Made by a program: the position numbers and the translations under genes. A model generated the notes under the pieces. It had not been told where the DNA came from. It did not search any database and saw only the letters and a program-made list of their open reading frames with translations. A stretch of 64,000 bases of DNA from Aedes albopictus (taxonomy: Eukaryota > Arthropoda > Insecta > Diptera > Culicidae), in assembly GCF_035046485.1 (NCBI RefSeq), contig NC_085138.1, forward strand, positions 433,491,265-433,555,264, read 5' to 3'. This document shows positions 35,302 to 47,554 of the stretch, in pieces. Position 1 is the stretch's first letter. Every line of letters begins with the position of its first letter.

Positions 35302-36331
35302 ACAGGGTGTTAGGTTCGTGAGCGCACACTTTTTAAGGGGTGATAGAGGACCATGATTGGTGAAGAAATTGTTCAGGGAGCATCCATTAAGTACGTCACG
35401 CTAAAATCGGGAATTATCGACCCCCCCCCCCTCCCCCCTTCGTACGGGTTTTTCTTATACTTAATACATTGCTAGTCACACTTTTACAAACCCCCCCTCC
35501 CCATGCTAATAGAGTTTCTCTTAACGTTGAACTATTCGTCATTGAAATCATCGTCATCATCAAACATTTGAAAGCAGTTTTTTCGTTCAAATCAATAATT
35601 TTTGCAACGAAAATGGATTCACTGAATTCCACATGAGGAATAGAATACAGTGAATACATTTTCGTGGTCATTGTTTTGATTTACAGCGAAAAAACTGCTT
35701 TTCTATTTCCGAAAAATGATGACGGATGCTTGAGCCTTAAGCCATTCTTTAGGGACAGAAATAACTAGACCGTTCGAGTCCATGGTCTACAACATACTCT
35801 TTTATTCAGTCAAATCAATCTCTTACAGTACAAGTTCTCTCTGAGTACCTAGTCCATAGGTATCGCTCTGTTATTCTAAAGCAAGGGGTTGCTAACGGTT
35901 ATAACACCCCCAAGGACCGTGACGTACTTAATGGACGGCCCCTCAACGCATATGGTCAAATCTCAACCGTTACGTAGTTACTGAACTTTCCATGTTTTGT
36001 ACTATTATTTAACTAAACCAATCAATTCAAAGATGTCATATGATAGAAAATTCAATAATCTTTCGAATAAGGGTAAAAAAACTGCGATAAGTTTGACCAT
36101 TTTCAAGTTATAGTCAGTTAAGGCAATAATAGTACAAAACATGGAAAGTCTTCTTATCTGATTTATCTTTATTTGAGAGACTTTCGACCCTTGGCTGGTT
36201 CGTCTCGGCATGGAAAGTTCAATAACTACGTAACGGTTGAGATTTGACCATATGAGTAGAACATTTTTTTCACCATTCATGGTCCTCTATCACTCCTTAA
36301 AAAGTTTGCACTCACGAACCTAACACTCTGT
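35302..36331. mobile_element. Foldback element with mariner-like ends, carrying an insertion
   Basis: Left ACAGGGTGTTAGGTTCGTGA, right (inverse) TCACGAACCTAACACTCTGT. The arms extend through the tracts tgatagaggaccatgattgg and atggtcaaatctcaaccg to a hairpin ending tactattatt. Without the nested element (35376-35943) it is about 460 bp. TA follows at the right end only, so the duplication is unclear. Confidence 0.7.
35376..35943. mobile_element. 568-bp MITE nested in the foldback
   Basis: Left GGGAGCATCCATTAAGTACG, right (inverse) CGTACTTAATGGACGGCCCC; the first ~25 bp are inverted repeats. The interior has an own hairpin (about 35571-35700: gaaagcagttttttcg and its inverse cgaaaaaactgctttt). 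CA flanks both sides. Removal restores a near match of the left arm to the right arm of the surrounding foldback. Partial relatives lie at 61713-61775 and 58482-58520. Confidence 0.75.
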
Positions 36332-36514
36332 ATACTGACCCCATCATTTTACTAGAGTAATAGGTAATACTGACTCCAACATTTTACTAGGGTTAAAAGA
36401 AGTAAATATTACTGATGATCATATTGTCAGATAGAATGTTGTAAGACTCTACTGAATTATTTGATCATAATTCGGCCAAACGGCATTCGGCTAAATGACC
36501 CATTCGGCTAGATG

Positions 36515-36819
36515 GCATAGTATCAAACCAATTCCTTCTTCCTCATGCCACATCCATGAACATGCCCTAAACTCACCTTAACTCCACTCACTGTTCTGTA
36601 AACCAACTTTATTCCTAATCTTAAGTTCTGCAACTGTTTTGAACACATTATAATTTCATTTCGGTGACGTTACCTCAATAGAGATATCTAATTAGATTGG
36701 CTAAATATTCTACTAAATAGATGCTTCTCTAAAGAATTCTACCTTAATGAAGGCTGTAGTGTAAACGACCTTAAACCCTACAGAAACTCAGCATGGCATA
36801 ACCTTAAAATCAATATTTG
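36515..36819. other. Repeat-poor spacer, nothing recognised
   Basis: About 300 bp of mixed composition without visible repeat or gene. Confidence 0.4.
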
Positions 36820-38090
36820 GAAGAAACCTTGTAAGAATTTCTACATGAATTTCTGTACTAATTTCTGGATGATCTTTTATGTAGATTCATGAAGGAATTT
36901 CTGAAAGAAAAAATCAATGAAAAAGTTTTTGAAGAGAACACAGCTAAAATATCAGAAGAAATTGTTGAAGATATTCCCGAAAGAATCTCTTGAGAAATTT
37001 ATGCACGAATGATACCCGCAGAATTTTAATAAATGAATAAATTTCAAAAAATAAGATTTGAAGGGATTTTTTAAATGTGTTTCTGGAAAAAAAAATCTTT
37101 AGAATTCCTGGACGAATTCCTAAACAAATCAAAGGAGGATTTTTTAGAGAAATTCCAAGAGGAAAACCTGCAGAAATACCTTGGGAAAGTCCCGTCTCAA
37201 TACCTGAAATAACCTCTTGAGATATATTTACAATTCATGCAGAACTTTCTTAATAACATTCCCGATCGATTTCATGAAGTATTTCCTGGTGGCATCTATA
37301 CTGAATTTCTAGAAGTATCTTTGGATGAATTTTTGATTAATACATGGAGGTATCCTTGGAGAAATTCCGGGAAGAATCTCTGTATTAACTTATTGAAGAA
37401 TTTTCGAAGATACTTTGGAAGGATCTTTGAAAAAACGACTGAAAAAAAATTGAAGTAATTTATGGAGGGTTTTCCTTGGTAGAATCCATGAAGCAATTTT
37501 TGAAGAAATATTTTTTTCTGAATATCAGAAGGAATCTCTGAGCAAATTTCATTAAGGTATTCTGGACGAACTTCGTAACGAAACTCTGGAGCAATTTCTA
37601 AATTTTGAAAGGTTCTATGAAGTGATTAGTAATTCTTGTAGTAATCCGTGGAAGATTTTCTGAAAAAATCCTTGGAAAAAGGAATCCAGGAATTTATTTC
37701 AGAATAAATTCATGAAAGCTCGTCTAAAGAAAATCATTGGAAGAACTTTTAGAGAACTTTCAGGAGTAATTCACGAATATGTCGCAAGGAATCTCTAAAA
37801 GAATTTCTAGGGGAAAATTTAGAGAAATTTTTGAAGAAATTCGGAATATCAGATATTGGACTTTGTAGAAGATTTTCTGAATGGATTTATTTTTTTCAAA
37901 TTCCCTGCAACATTTTCAGAAGCAATCCATGAACTCCGAACAAAAAGAATACCTGAAAGAATTTCAAAACAAAGAAAATGAAAGGAAACCCTGGAAAAAA
38001 TCGGAATAAATATATTGGGGAGATTCTGAAGCAATCAATGTAAAAATTTCTAAAATAAATTGGAAAATGTTTAAATAAATGAGTTTTTGG
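36820..38090. repeat. GGAATTCC-type satellite, AT-rich, diverged
   Basis: Units such as gaaggaatttctgaaag and ttcctggtggcatctatac. Frames are repeat translations. Confidence 0.65.
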
Positions 38091-38222
38091 TAGATTTTAT
38101 AAAAATGCATGGTTTTCTGTAAAGTTTCAGGAAAAAATGCAAAAATTAGACATTATCACATAGGAAGCTACGGCAAATTTAAGAGGGCGAAAGAGAAATT
38201 TCCAATATCATAAATGAAACTT

Positions 38223-39152
38223 CCCAAGTAACATTTTCAGAACTCTTTGAATATATTTTAGTTTTATGAACGGCCGATACCAGCAATTGACAATGCCATT
38301 AGTTTAACATTTTTTAAATACTAAAAGCGTTATTTACAGCACCAATACAATTCTCACAAAACTTTCCAACGCAGCAGCTTACTGGGATTATGAAAGGTTT
38401 TATTACAGTTGTCAAGAGTGCTTTAAAAAAAAACTTAAAAGAGCGGTCACTGTGTTGATGTCATGCTTGTGGATGCACTATGCCATATAAGATGACTGAA
38501 ACTATCGCTAATCAAATCCATTAGTTATTTGAATTTATTGAGAGTGTGACGAAGGGATATTAGTTTTATTGCCGAACTCACTCTTTTACGGCAAGTTGCT
38601 GTTGCCATATTGGAATTTCTAATTTTTCTCCACTGCTTTGAAATGGGGTATCGAAAAAAAAAAATCAACTAAATAATACTTACTTTGATAATTTGATGCA
38701 CGCAACAGAAAGCTTTCATGATCTTTCATGATGAGAGTTCAGTTTAGTTGAGTTTGGTTAAAAATCTTCAATTTCACCACAATTTCACTTTTGTCTGAAA
38801 TTTCAATTTTCCTCAAAAAAAAAAAAAACAATTTTCGAGAGGCGCATTAATTTTTCTCTTCTTTCACTGTATAACTGTTTTTCACATGCATAATTCCATT
38901 AGAAATAATGACAAAGTCACATATGATTTCGTGTGTTACAGTTGTTCGAGAAAAAAAGAGCAACATGCTAGTTTTGTTGGTAACTTATTGTTGTTCTACA
39001 TGTAGATTTGAAAACCTATATAAGTGTGGTCCACTTGGTTGGAAGGCGTTCTTATAGCGGTTGTCCGAAGATTTTGATGGAACCCGTAGTTTTTTTGGAA
39101 GTTTCATAAAATAGGTCATGAAAACTGCATAATGCATGAAATGTTACTTGGG
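38223..39152. mobile_element. CCCAAGTAACA-ended element, 930 bp
   Basis: Left CCCAAGTAACATTTTCAG, right (inverse) CATGAAATGTTACTTGGG; the first 14 bp match in inverse. AT-rich, non-coding interior with ATTAGTTTTA-type motifs. No clear duplication. Same family as 21524 and 26418. Confidence 0.7.
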
Positions 39153-41294
39153 ATTTCCTTCTTTAGACATGTTCATAGATGAAAAATCTTTGGTGTGCTC
39201 GACTGTAGTTTGAAACTGTTTTTTTTTGGCTTCTAAGTTTAGGCAAAATGAAAACGCTGTTATTTTGCATTCTGTAGAATTCCTCAACGAATCTCTGATG
39301 GTAATTTCCGGCAGTCATTATGATCACAGGTTTATCTAATCAAATTTTAAAATATAGCAATTAGAATCAGGGTAAATACTTTTATTGGGTTTCTCATTAA
39401 TGTTTAGTTAGACTACTGTAATTATTTGAGAATTCACTAAAACATTATTTCCAAGCGACGTTTCACACTAATCAAACTTATTTTGTTTCGTGTTATGTAT
39501 CCGACGCCCCTGTCATGAACTCATACGAAGTTGTGTACGCTAGCCGCTGCGAAATTCGACTGTGATAATAATGAGTTTTGGCCAAGTCTAAATGGGTGCA
39601 AATGTCGCAATACCCTAGAAGCAATTAACTTGGCTTTGCTTACTTGCATAATGATTCAGGAGAAAAAGTTTGTGCTCTTGAAAAATTGAGTAAGGTTTGT
39701 ATTCGGTCATTTGGGCAGCCATATTGGGATTATGTAGAGTTTCTCTTTAATGAAAATGAGGCTTACCTTGCAAAAGACAAGTCTGAAATAAAAACTTTTT
39801 CTGCTTATCTTCTAACTTACATCTCCGATTTCTATTTTGTTATTCTGTTATAGCCCTCTCTCTGCTAACATCTGGTTTGGAAAGTTGTTAATAATTAGAT
39901 CACCCAGTATGAAGTTCTACAACCCCTAAGTTCTTAAGGACTCGTCACCTCCTCGGGCTATGTATGCAGATGTAACACTGAAGGCCATCCCGCAAACGGT
40001 CTGGTGAACAAACTGGCTCAGAATGCTGTCTCACCGTTGCTGTTTTGCATAGTTTCGTCGTTGCATTTTCTGTGTCACTGGGACCACGACGACAAAATGT
40101 TTGCATACCAGCCTGGCCGAATGCACTGCGGTGGTGCGTCAGGAGAACCAGGAAAAAAATCGAAAGCGAATGATGCAATTATCCCCACGTTTGTCGCCGG
40201 TGGTAACCGTTCTCGTTGGCTGTCATGTGGTGGTAGGTAAAGCCCGGACAATTATCGTGATAATCCCACTGGCTAGTGGCTGCGGCCGGACATTCGAGAG
40301 AGGCCCAACGCGCGAATGGCATCGGCTTGGCGGTTTTTTTTTTGCATGTCTGCCTAGATTTTTACATTTTATTTCGCATTTCAACTCGGATGAGCTTGGC
40401 TGGTCTGCACTGGTGGGATGTGCTCGATTGTCAGCAGCCAGCAACGTTAATCCGCTCATTCGTAGAAGTGCAGCACTCATCGTCGCAACAATACGCGATA
40501 AATCGATTTAAAACTGTAACCGCATGTAAATTGCGTCGGAAATGTTATTATGACCATCGGTGAGCGATGTTATTGGCGTTTTTATCGCGCCGTCGTCGTC
40601 GTTCGTTTAACTGCAATTTCATCCCGCTGATAGGCGGAGGAGCCGAACCGCTCGCTCCCCGGGCCGATGGGATTCTGAGCACATGCCATTACCGGCCACT
40701 CGGCCACTTGTTCTCCGGTTGACGAGTGTGTGGTCATGTAATCCGGTTAATGATTATTTTTTCCGATCTACAAATTGTCGGCCGGAATGAGCAATCGGAC
40801 TTTGATTGCAATGCCTGGGCTTGTTGCGGTGTGTTTATTTGACGCCTGCTCATTATTTCTAGGTAGATAATGATAATTGTGATTTCTAAATTATTGGTGT
40901 CATTAGGTCTTTTGTCATACATATCGATAAATTATTTCTTTTACTCCTGTTAGCTCTAGTCGTGAGACAGACAGGCTCGCTGAGCTTGTACAGTGTGGTG
41001 ATCTTCAGCTTATTCGCGAAGAAGGTTGAGTAACATGTAGTGAATCTGATCGATTTAAGTAAATCATGTAAATAATTTCCATTATAAGCCATTTTATACA
41101 TTTGAGAATCTTTTTATTTTCACAATGCCATTAAATGTTATTCAGAGATTATTCATTAAGTCGGAATGGTTCATCCCTTCACATAATGGTACAAATTGAA
41201 TTCTGAAACCCAGCTGCTTCTGACGATAACCATCACATGTAACTATGTTTTTATCAAATAATCGCACGTTTGGAAGTCGTTTCAATTCCAACGA
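39153..41294. other. Repeat-poor stretch with GC-rich island, no gene recognised
   Basis: AT-rich to 39940, then GC-richer and repeat-free from 39950 to 40740. Several frames of 70-136 codons overlap on both strands here, none with a known motif. Because the composition is unlike the satellites, this is another candidate for regulatory or exonic DNA. Confidence 0.35.
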
Positions 41295-41302
41295 GTACCT
41301 AT

Positions 41303-42096
41303 TAGTATGGTACGCGCTTGTATGGAAAAAATAAATCCTCGCTCCAGTCGACTTTTTAGATCCCATTTAGGTCCCATATGAACTGTGCAAAATTTCAGCG
41401 CAATCGGTGAAACTATAATTTAGCGCAAGCGGTTCAAAGTTTTCATATGATTTACTATGGGAAAAGTTATACTTTCAGATAAAAAATCCCAGAGGTCGTC
41501 CCTTGTCTCCTTAATTCAAATCGATCAATTTTTCTTGTAGAAAAATCAATTATGAAACTTTCCTTCGAAGACCGCAAAACAATTGGATGCTTGTGGAAAA
41601 AGTTATTGATTTATTACCGATTAGTGATCCAACGAACGGCTTTTTATTTCATTTTATCAGCAGCACTGCTGCTGCCGTTGTTGCATGGGGTGGCGGGAGG
41701 CATCACCACCCCCAGAAACAGCAGCAGCCAAGGCAGCAGCTACAGTGCTGCTAATAAAACAAAACAAAAAGCCGTTCATTGGATCACTAATCGGTAATAA
41801 ATCAATAACTTTTTCCACAAGCATCCAATTGTTTTGCGGTCTTCGAAGGAAAGTTTCATAATAGATTTTTCTACAAGAAACATTGATCGATTTGAATTAA
41901 GGAGACAAGGGACGACCTCTGGGATTTTTTATCTGAAAGTGTAACTTTTCCCATAGTAAATCCTATGGAAACTTTGAACCGCTTGCGCTAAATTATAGTT
42001 TCACCGATTGCGCTGAAATTTTGCACAGTTCATATGGGACCTAAATGGGATCTAAAAAGTCGACTGGAGCGAGGATTTGATATTTGTCCCATACTA
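41303..42096. mobile_element. 794-bp hAT-like foldback, 8-bp TSD
   Basis: Ends TAGTATGG and CCATACTA with near-perfect inverted arms of ~345 bp: left 41303-41645, right 41750-42096. The arms share tgggaaaagttatactttca, ggtcgtcccttgtctcctta and caaaacaattggatgcttg. The direct repeat GTACCTAT flanks it exactly (41295-41302 and 42097-42104). An 8-bp duplication is the hAT signature. A GC-rich loop of repeated AGCAGCAG/CTGCTGCT lies in the centre. No transposase. Confidence 0.88.
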
Positions 42097-42104
42097 GTAC
42101 CTAT

Positions 42105-42809
42105 ACCTCAGAATCATTAAACGGTCACGAACATGTCCAACCATTCCTATTTGTCAGCACTGCCACGGAAGCAGACCATACGCTACGCCTAGTAAACATT
42201 CTCTCCAAGCCGTTCGGAGAAGCGTTTGTCCAACAAAATGTATTCAACAACCACAATTCTACCCCACAGGCGATTAATGCCTGCCTATGCCTGCCTATCT
42301 ATAGTTTCTGCTGCTGCCATCAACAACATTGTCACTCAATGTCCTTTCAACAATGTGACCCTTCGTCATCGTTGCCCATGCACAAGCGGGTCTATTAAAA
42401 TTTTAAAACATCACGCACACGCATGTTTACCTTTTATTCATGAACCCATGTTACACGACAAATTAGACACCCCACTCTCCTCTTTACTTGAACCTATGTA
42501 ACCACCACCATCCATTCGTCCTCATCCGAATAGCACCATCAGGATGGACACCGACAATGTGTGAGGGAAATGGGTGTAGATTGCTATTCACAAGGAAAAC
42601 ATTAATGCTATATAATCTGCAGTTAACGATGTTATGTTTCTTGATGGATTTCTGGCAGTTGCTACTCCAGCATCGCCAGATCAGCTAGTGGTGTCATCAA
42701 GCTTACTCCAAGTTACTCACTGAGTTAGCAGCTCTTCAGATAAGAAAATACTCTTAGTACACTAAATCCTCTTTATGCAATTCAGTATCATAATTTATCT
42801 ATATCTATA
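42105..42809. other. Repeat-poor stretch, no gene recognised
   Basis: Frames of up to 104 codons with no known motif. The end is an (ATATCT)n tract just before the Helitron-like element. Confidence 0.35.
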
Positions 42810-43111
42810 TCTATATATATAAAAATGAGTTTGAAGTTCCTTTGAGGCAACAAAACTCAAGAACGGGTGGACCGATCAGCATGACTCTTGCACGGTTCGA
42901 TTCGTATTCATGGTGGCTGTGTTTATATGTACAAAAAGTTACGAAAACCCACTAGAAAAGTAAAGAAAATGATAAAGTACTGATTTTTCATGAGCCGGGA
43001 ACAAATTCAGCGTGATCAAAATTAAATCAATCTAGAGTGCGTTGCTGCAATGACCTCAACAGTTGTCAAACAACCACTGCTTGGCAAGACAAAGTTTTCC
43101 GAGACAGCTAG
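42810..43111 (+). mobile_element. Non-autonomous Helitron-like element, ~302 bp
   Basis: The 5' end is TCTATATATATAAAAATG between A and T, the 3' end GACAGCTAG before T. Between them aactcaagaacgggtggacc resembles the internal tract common near insect Helitron 5' ends. TC at the 5' end, CTAG at the 3' end and A/T insertion are expected of Helitrons, but the diagnostic 3' hairpin is not clear. No Rep/helicase coding. Confidence 0.55.
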
Positions 43112-43164
43112 TATTTTATATGACTCATTTTGGTATCATAATGGCCATTTTTTCCGGACTGGTT

Positions 43165-43375
43165 CATAATGCAACTGAAATGAGTTGCATAATGAAAAAT
43201 AGTTGCATAATGTTCATAATGCAACTTATTTGAGTTGCATTATGAACATTATGCAACTCAAATGGGTTGCATTATGAAAAGTTCATTGCATAAAATTTTG
43301 TATGCAACTCGTTGCAAAACTCGATTTTTTCAGCACTGTAGCAAATGTACGACTCGTGCTGAAAAAATCAACTTT
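43165..43375. repeat. Clustered palindromes of GTTGCATAATG type and a hairpin
   Basis: AGTTGCATAATG is repeated in both orientations six or more times (43165-43290), including gttcataatgcaac facing gttgcattatgaac. Then a stem GATTTTTTCAGCAC / GTGCTGAAAAAATC (43323-43372) with a ~22-nt loop. Possibly the interior of a MITE; ends not identified. Confidence 0.55.
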
Positions 43376-43519
43376 TTGCAACTCGTTACATAAATAACTA
43401 TTTCGTGACGATTATTTTTATGCACCTTTTTTTATGCCCTGCATAAAAAGCAAGAGCTATTCAGAAACAATATTGTGCATAACCAATAACTATGGCAACG
43501 ACGGTCAGAGTTTAAAAAG

Positions 43520-43930
43520 GTGACAGTGGCGTTTCAGGGAGATACCAGAAGATCTCAGCGGTGCTTTATATCTGTATGGTCTCATGGAGGTTCCAATTGA
43601 CCTCAAGAGGGCTTCAAAGAGTCTCATGTTGTTTCAGAGGGCACCAGGAGATCTCAGGGCTGCTTCAATCGGGTCAGGTTTCAAAGGGTACCGGGTACAG
43701 GGGGTTTGAAACACGTCCCAGGGGGCTCAGGGGGTTCTAGTAGGCTGCAGAGGGCCTCAGAGGCGCTTTAGGGGCGTTTCAGGCAGTCTAACGGGAGTTT
43801 CATGGGGCATCAGAGGTGCTTCAGGTGTCTCAGGGTCGTTCTAGGAGTGACAGGGGCCTTCAGGAGGGCGCAGGAAAGTTTTAGGGGTCTCAGGGAGCTT
43901 CAGGAAGTCTCAGGGCCGCAAAAATGTGAT
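43520..43930. repeat. TTTCAGGGG-type degenerate satellite
   Basis: Units such as ctcagggggttctagtagg and cttcaggtgtctcaggg. Confidence 0.7.
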
Positions 43931-43934
43931 AAAT

Positions 43935-44010
43935 TACGTTCTGGTAGGATTTGAACCCACGATTCCGTAATCGCTAGACCGGCGCTTTAACCAACTAATC
44001 CGGTAGTTTC
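43935..44010 (-). pseudogene. tRNA-like sequence (pseudogene or SINE head), minus
   Basis: On the minus strand, the A-box-like TTAGTTGGTTAAAGC is followed by GGTCTAGCGATTACGGAATC and a perfect box B GGGTTCAAATCC. The cloverleaf is not regular: the acceptor pairing and anticodon arm are poor. Candidate tRNA-derived SINE head or pseudogene. Confidence 0.45.
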
Positions 44011-44104
44011 CAACTAACCAAGCAACTAACTAACTAATCCAAAAAAGAGATGGAATTGTGAAAAATAGGAGTGTTCATTGTGTGAGGCTTTCTATTCCGC
44101 AGAA

Positions 44105-44170
44105 TCGTTACCTGTCCGTTGGCTTAGTTGGTCAAAGCGCCGGTCTAACGAATCGTGGGCTCGAATAGCA
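44105..44170 (+). pseudogene. tRNA-like sequence (pseudogene or SINE head), plus
   Basis: Inverted partner of the copy at 43935: TTGGCTTAGTTGGTCAAAGC (good A box), CCGGTCTAACGAATCGTGG and an altered B box (GGCTCGAATAGC). The two face each other across ~95 bp. Not a functional tRNA. Confidence 0.42.
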
Positions 44171-44269
44171 TCGATTTATTTCTCAATCCACCATCCATTC
44201 CATACTCCGTGTATTCTTATTTCAAGCAAATCTGATACATGCCAGTATCTGGCAACATAGACATGTGTG

Positions 44270-44465
44270 TCCTAGGTGGTCTTAGGGGATTTCGGAGGAT
44301 TTCCAGGGGGTCTTTGATGCGCTTCAGGGGGTCTTAGGGGCGTTCCAGGAGAGGTCAGAGGCATTTCAGAGGGTCCAATGGGGCTTAGTGGGGCTACTAA
44401 GAGGTCTCAGGGGCGTTTCAAGGGCGTTCCAGGGCTATTTCAGGTGGTCTCAGGAGTGGTTCTTC
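44270..44465. repeat. TTTCAGGGG-type degenerate satellite
   Basis: Short block with ggcgtttcaagggcgttcc and related units. Confidence 0.65.
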
Positions 44466-44559
44466 TTCATCATGAAAGAAAACTCACGTTTTCGGTACTG
44501 GGAAAATTTTATTTCACTCTCTTGAACACATAAACATAAAAATAATAGCCTTCATGAGT

Positions 44560-46800
44560 ATTTTGAGTGGGAATTCTTCCAGAGATTCCTCGAAGATTTC
44601 TTCAAAAGTATTGTGGGAGTATTTTCTGAAAATTTTCAAAAAAAAATCTTCAAAAATACCTCTAGGAATTCTTTAATTTTTTTTTCGTAACAATATTTGA
44701 AGTTTCAGTTGTAAACTTCACCAGTTTTTTATTTTTTAAATTCTTCAATATATTTCTTCACTAATCTTTGCATGGATTTCGTTAAGATTTAAGATTTGTT
44801 TTTTTTCTGAAAAATTGAAATGGTTTCAATTGGGAAGAACACCACTGATTCCTACAGAAATTCTTCCAGCGATTCGTTTTTCCGAGGATTATTGACGAAA
44901 TACTTTCAGGAATTACAAGTTCTTCTGTGAGTTGCGTCAGAAATTCTTCCAGAGTTTTCTTAAGTATGTCTTCTAGGAATAACCTAAGAAATTCCTCCAG
45001 AGATTTGTTCGGAAAATCTTTCAACCAATTCAGAAAATCAACAAAATTTTCCATTGATTCATTCCACAATTTCTAATTGTGCTCTATTTAAAATTCGTCT
45101 ATGGATTCATCCATGAATTTCTCCAGAGTTTCTTGGAGACAATCTTCTATGGGTTGCTTCAGAAAGCCCTACATGATTTTTTCCAAATAAATTTCTCTAG
45201 TGTTGTATTTCAGGTATTTCAGGTATTTCTCTTTTGATTGCTTCAGAAATTTCTTCAAGGATTCCTCTAGGAAATTTTCCATGAACTTTTGAGAAATTTA
45301 TTAATGGATTTTTTTTCAAAAATTCCTCCAAAGTTTAAATTTCTCAAAAAAAAAAATCTGCTGAATTCAGAATGTCAAGGGATGTCAAGTTTAAGGGATT
45401 CCTTCTCAGACAACGTACAGGTCATATAAGAGTTACAGCTGAGCAAGTTTTGGATGAATTGAAGTCACTGCGATTCACTTCTTACGCATTCTTCTAGGGA
45501 TTCATTTAAATATTCTTTGACAACTTTATTACAGGATTCCTCTAGGGATCCCCACAGAAACTTCTGCGAAGGATTTTTTTAGGAAATAAATTTCTTCCAA
45601 AATTTCTTCATGCACACTCAATTCTTTAATTGCTTGTTCGGTACAGCAGAACTATTTCGGTTGTTTTGGTAATCGATTTTACCGAGGCTCAGTAGACTAA
45701 CTGTCGAAAACGATGATCTATTTTCGTCAAAACTCGGTATTCAAAGCTAAGTGACTGGATCTCTCCAACTCTTTAGAAATAATTACAGAGATTTCTTAAA
45801 TTTTCCAATATATTTTCCAAAACTTTTTTTATGAAGTTCTCCATGGATTCGTTCAGAAAATACCTCCAGAGATTCTTTTAGTGAGTTCTACATTCCTTTA
45901 GAGAATCTTCAATGAATTTCTTACAAAATTGAATCTTGGACTTTTTAAGAAATTCCTTCAGAGTTTCTCTCGGGACTGCCTCCAGGTATTACTTCTTTGA
46001 AAGTTTCTTCTGATTTTTTTTTCAGAATTTTCATAAGAAAGCCTTTTATCTATTTTTCCAGAAATTCTTCCAAACATTTGTTCAGAATTATTTTCAGGAA
46101 ATTCTCATGGAATTAGTGCAGATATTCTTTCTCCAACTTTCGAGGGATTCCTCCAGGAATTTCTCAAGGGAAACTATTGTTGAAAAATCCAAAGGAAATG
46201 GGGTTTCAAAACTTATGTAGATGTTTTTACATAGATTTCTAATACATTTTCTCCGGATATTCCTCTATGAATTTTTTTAGAATTTCACTCCGGTTTTTCT
46301 CTAAGAATACCTCCAGAAAGATTTTCTAGCGATTTTCCCACAAATTACTTCCAATATTGCTCAATAGATTATGAATCTTTACAGAGCTTCGGAAGTTCGT
46401 TCAGTAGTTTTATCAAGGGTAAATGTCTTGAATTTTCCTAAAAAATTTTCAAGAATTCAACTGGGAAGAGGTTCCTTAAAGCGTTTATTATTTTTTTACG
46501 GATTTCTACTGGGATTGTAACAAGAATTTCCATTGAGCTCCTTAAAATATTCCAGTGATTTTTTCAAGAATATTCCCAGAGATTTCTACAAAACTCGATT
46601 AGATAAATGTTCGAAAATTCATTCAGGAAATCATTTATGAATTTCTTCAGGAATTCGTTCTGAAATTCCTTCAGGCATTCCTCCTAAACGTTCTTCGGGG
46701 ATTCGTTCGGAAATATTTCCTGAGACTCATCCAACAAATTCTTCACGATTTTTTCAGGAATTTATTCAGATTTTTTTCCATGGGCTTTCTAAAGAATTTC
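44560..46800. repeat. Long diverged GGAATTCC-type satellite, inverse polarity
   Basis: Units read ATTCTTCCAGGGATTCCTC-like on the plus strand, strongly decayed and AT-rich. Two foreign-looking stretches are 45355-45480 and 45600-45760. No gene. Confidence 0.65.
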
Positions 46801-47545
46801 CCATAAGGACTTCAGGGGAATCTTGGATGCGTTACATGGTTTCCAAGGGGGTTTTCGGAGACATTTCAAGTAGTACAACAGGATTTTACTAGATTCTGGA
46901 GACGTTAAAGGGGCGTTTTCGAATAATTCGGATGATATCGTGTGCATTTCATGGGGTTTTCTGTGAAGTTTCAGAGGATTTTCAAGAGATTTCGAAGGCG
47001 TTACAGGGTATTTTAATGGGTTTCGGAGAATCTCATATGCTTTACACGTGTTTCAGGGCGGTTTCGGTGGTGTTCCAGGAAATTTTAGAGCATTTTAAGG
47101 GGGTTCAGAATTCCAGCAGAGTTTTCAGGAGTTTCGAAGAATATCAAATGTGTTTTATGGGATCCGAGTGAGTTTTCGGTGGGGTTTCGGGAAGTTTCCA
47201 AGGATTTTCAGTGGGGTTAAGAGACATTCCAGAGGCGTTTCGGGAGGTTTAGGAGAGTCTCAGGTGTGTTACACGAGGTCTAAGGTGGATTCAGGGGGTT
47301 TAGCGGCATTTCAGGAAGATTCAGCGGGTTTTCAGGTTTCAGCAGCTTTTCAGCGAATTACGAAGGCGTTATAGAAGTTTTTCGGAAGTTTCAGAGGTCC
47401 GTTACAGGGGCTTTGTTGCGGTTTCAGAGGTTTCGGAGCCATTTCAGGAAGTTTCAGAGGATTTGCAGTGCGTTTTAGAGGGGCGTATTGAGTGATTCGG
47501 TATCAGAAGCGTTGCAGGAGGTTTTCAGGTTAAACCCTTCTAGGT
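46800..47545. repeat. TTTCAGAGG-type degenerate satellite
   Basis: Units such as gtttcagaggattttcaag and ggtttcgggaagtttcc, the same family as 34740-35090. Frames of up to 79 codons are repeat translations. Confidence 0.7.
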
Positions 47546-47554
47546 TGGCTGACA

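Larger units (their letters stand above)
35095..36515. mobile_element. Outer inverted-repeat pair with GGCCGAA motifs
   Basis: The left tract (TTTGACCGATTGTC with GCTGAATGCCGTTTGGCCGAA, 35110-35156) is matched in inverse at 36470-36510. Together they could be the ends of one element containing the foldback below, but the middle holds other insertions, so this is tentative. Confidence 0.4.

Noticed and set aside
39644..39853. 69-codon frame as a small gene
   Set aside because: No motif or context; composition is AT-rich like its surroundings.
43935..44170. Functional tRNA genes
   Set aside because: The cloverleaf pairing is poor and the B box of one copy is changed.
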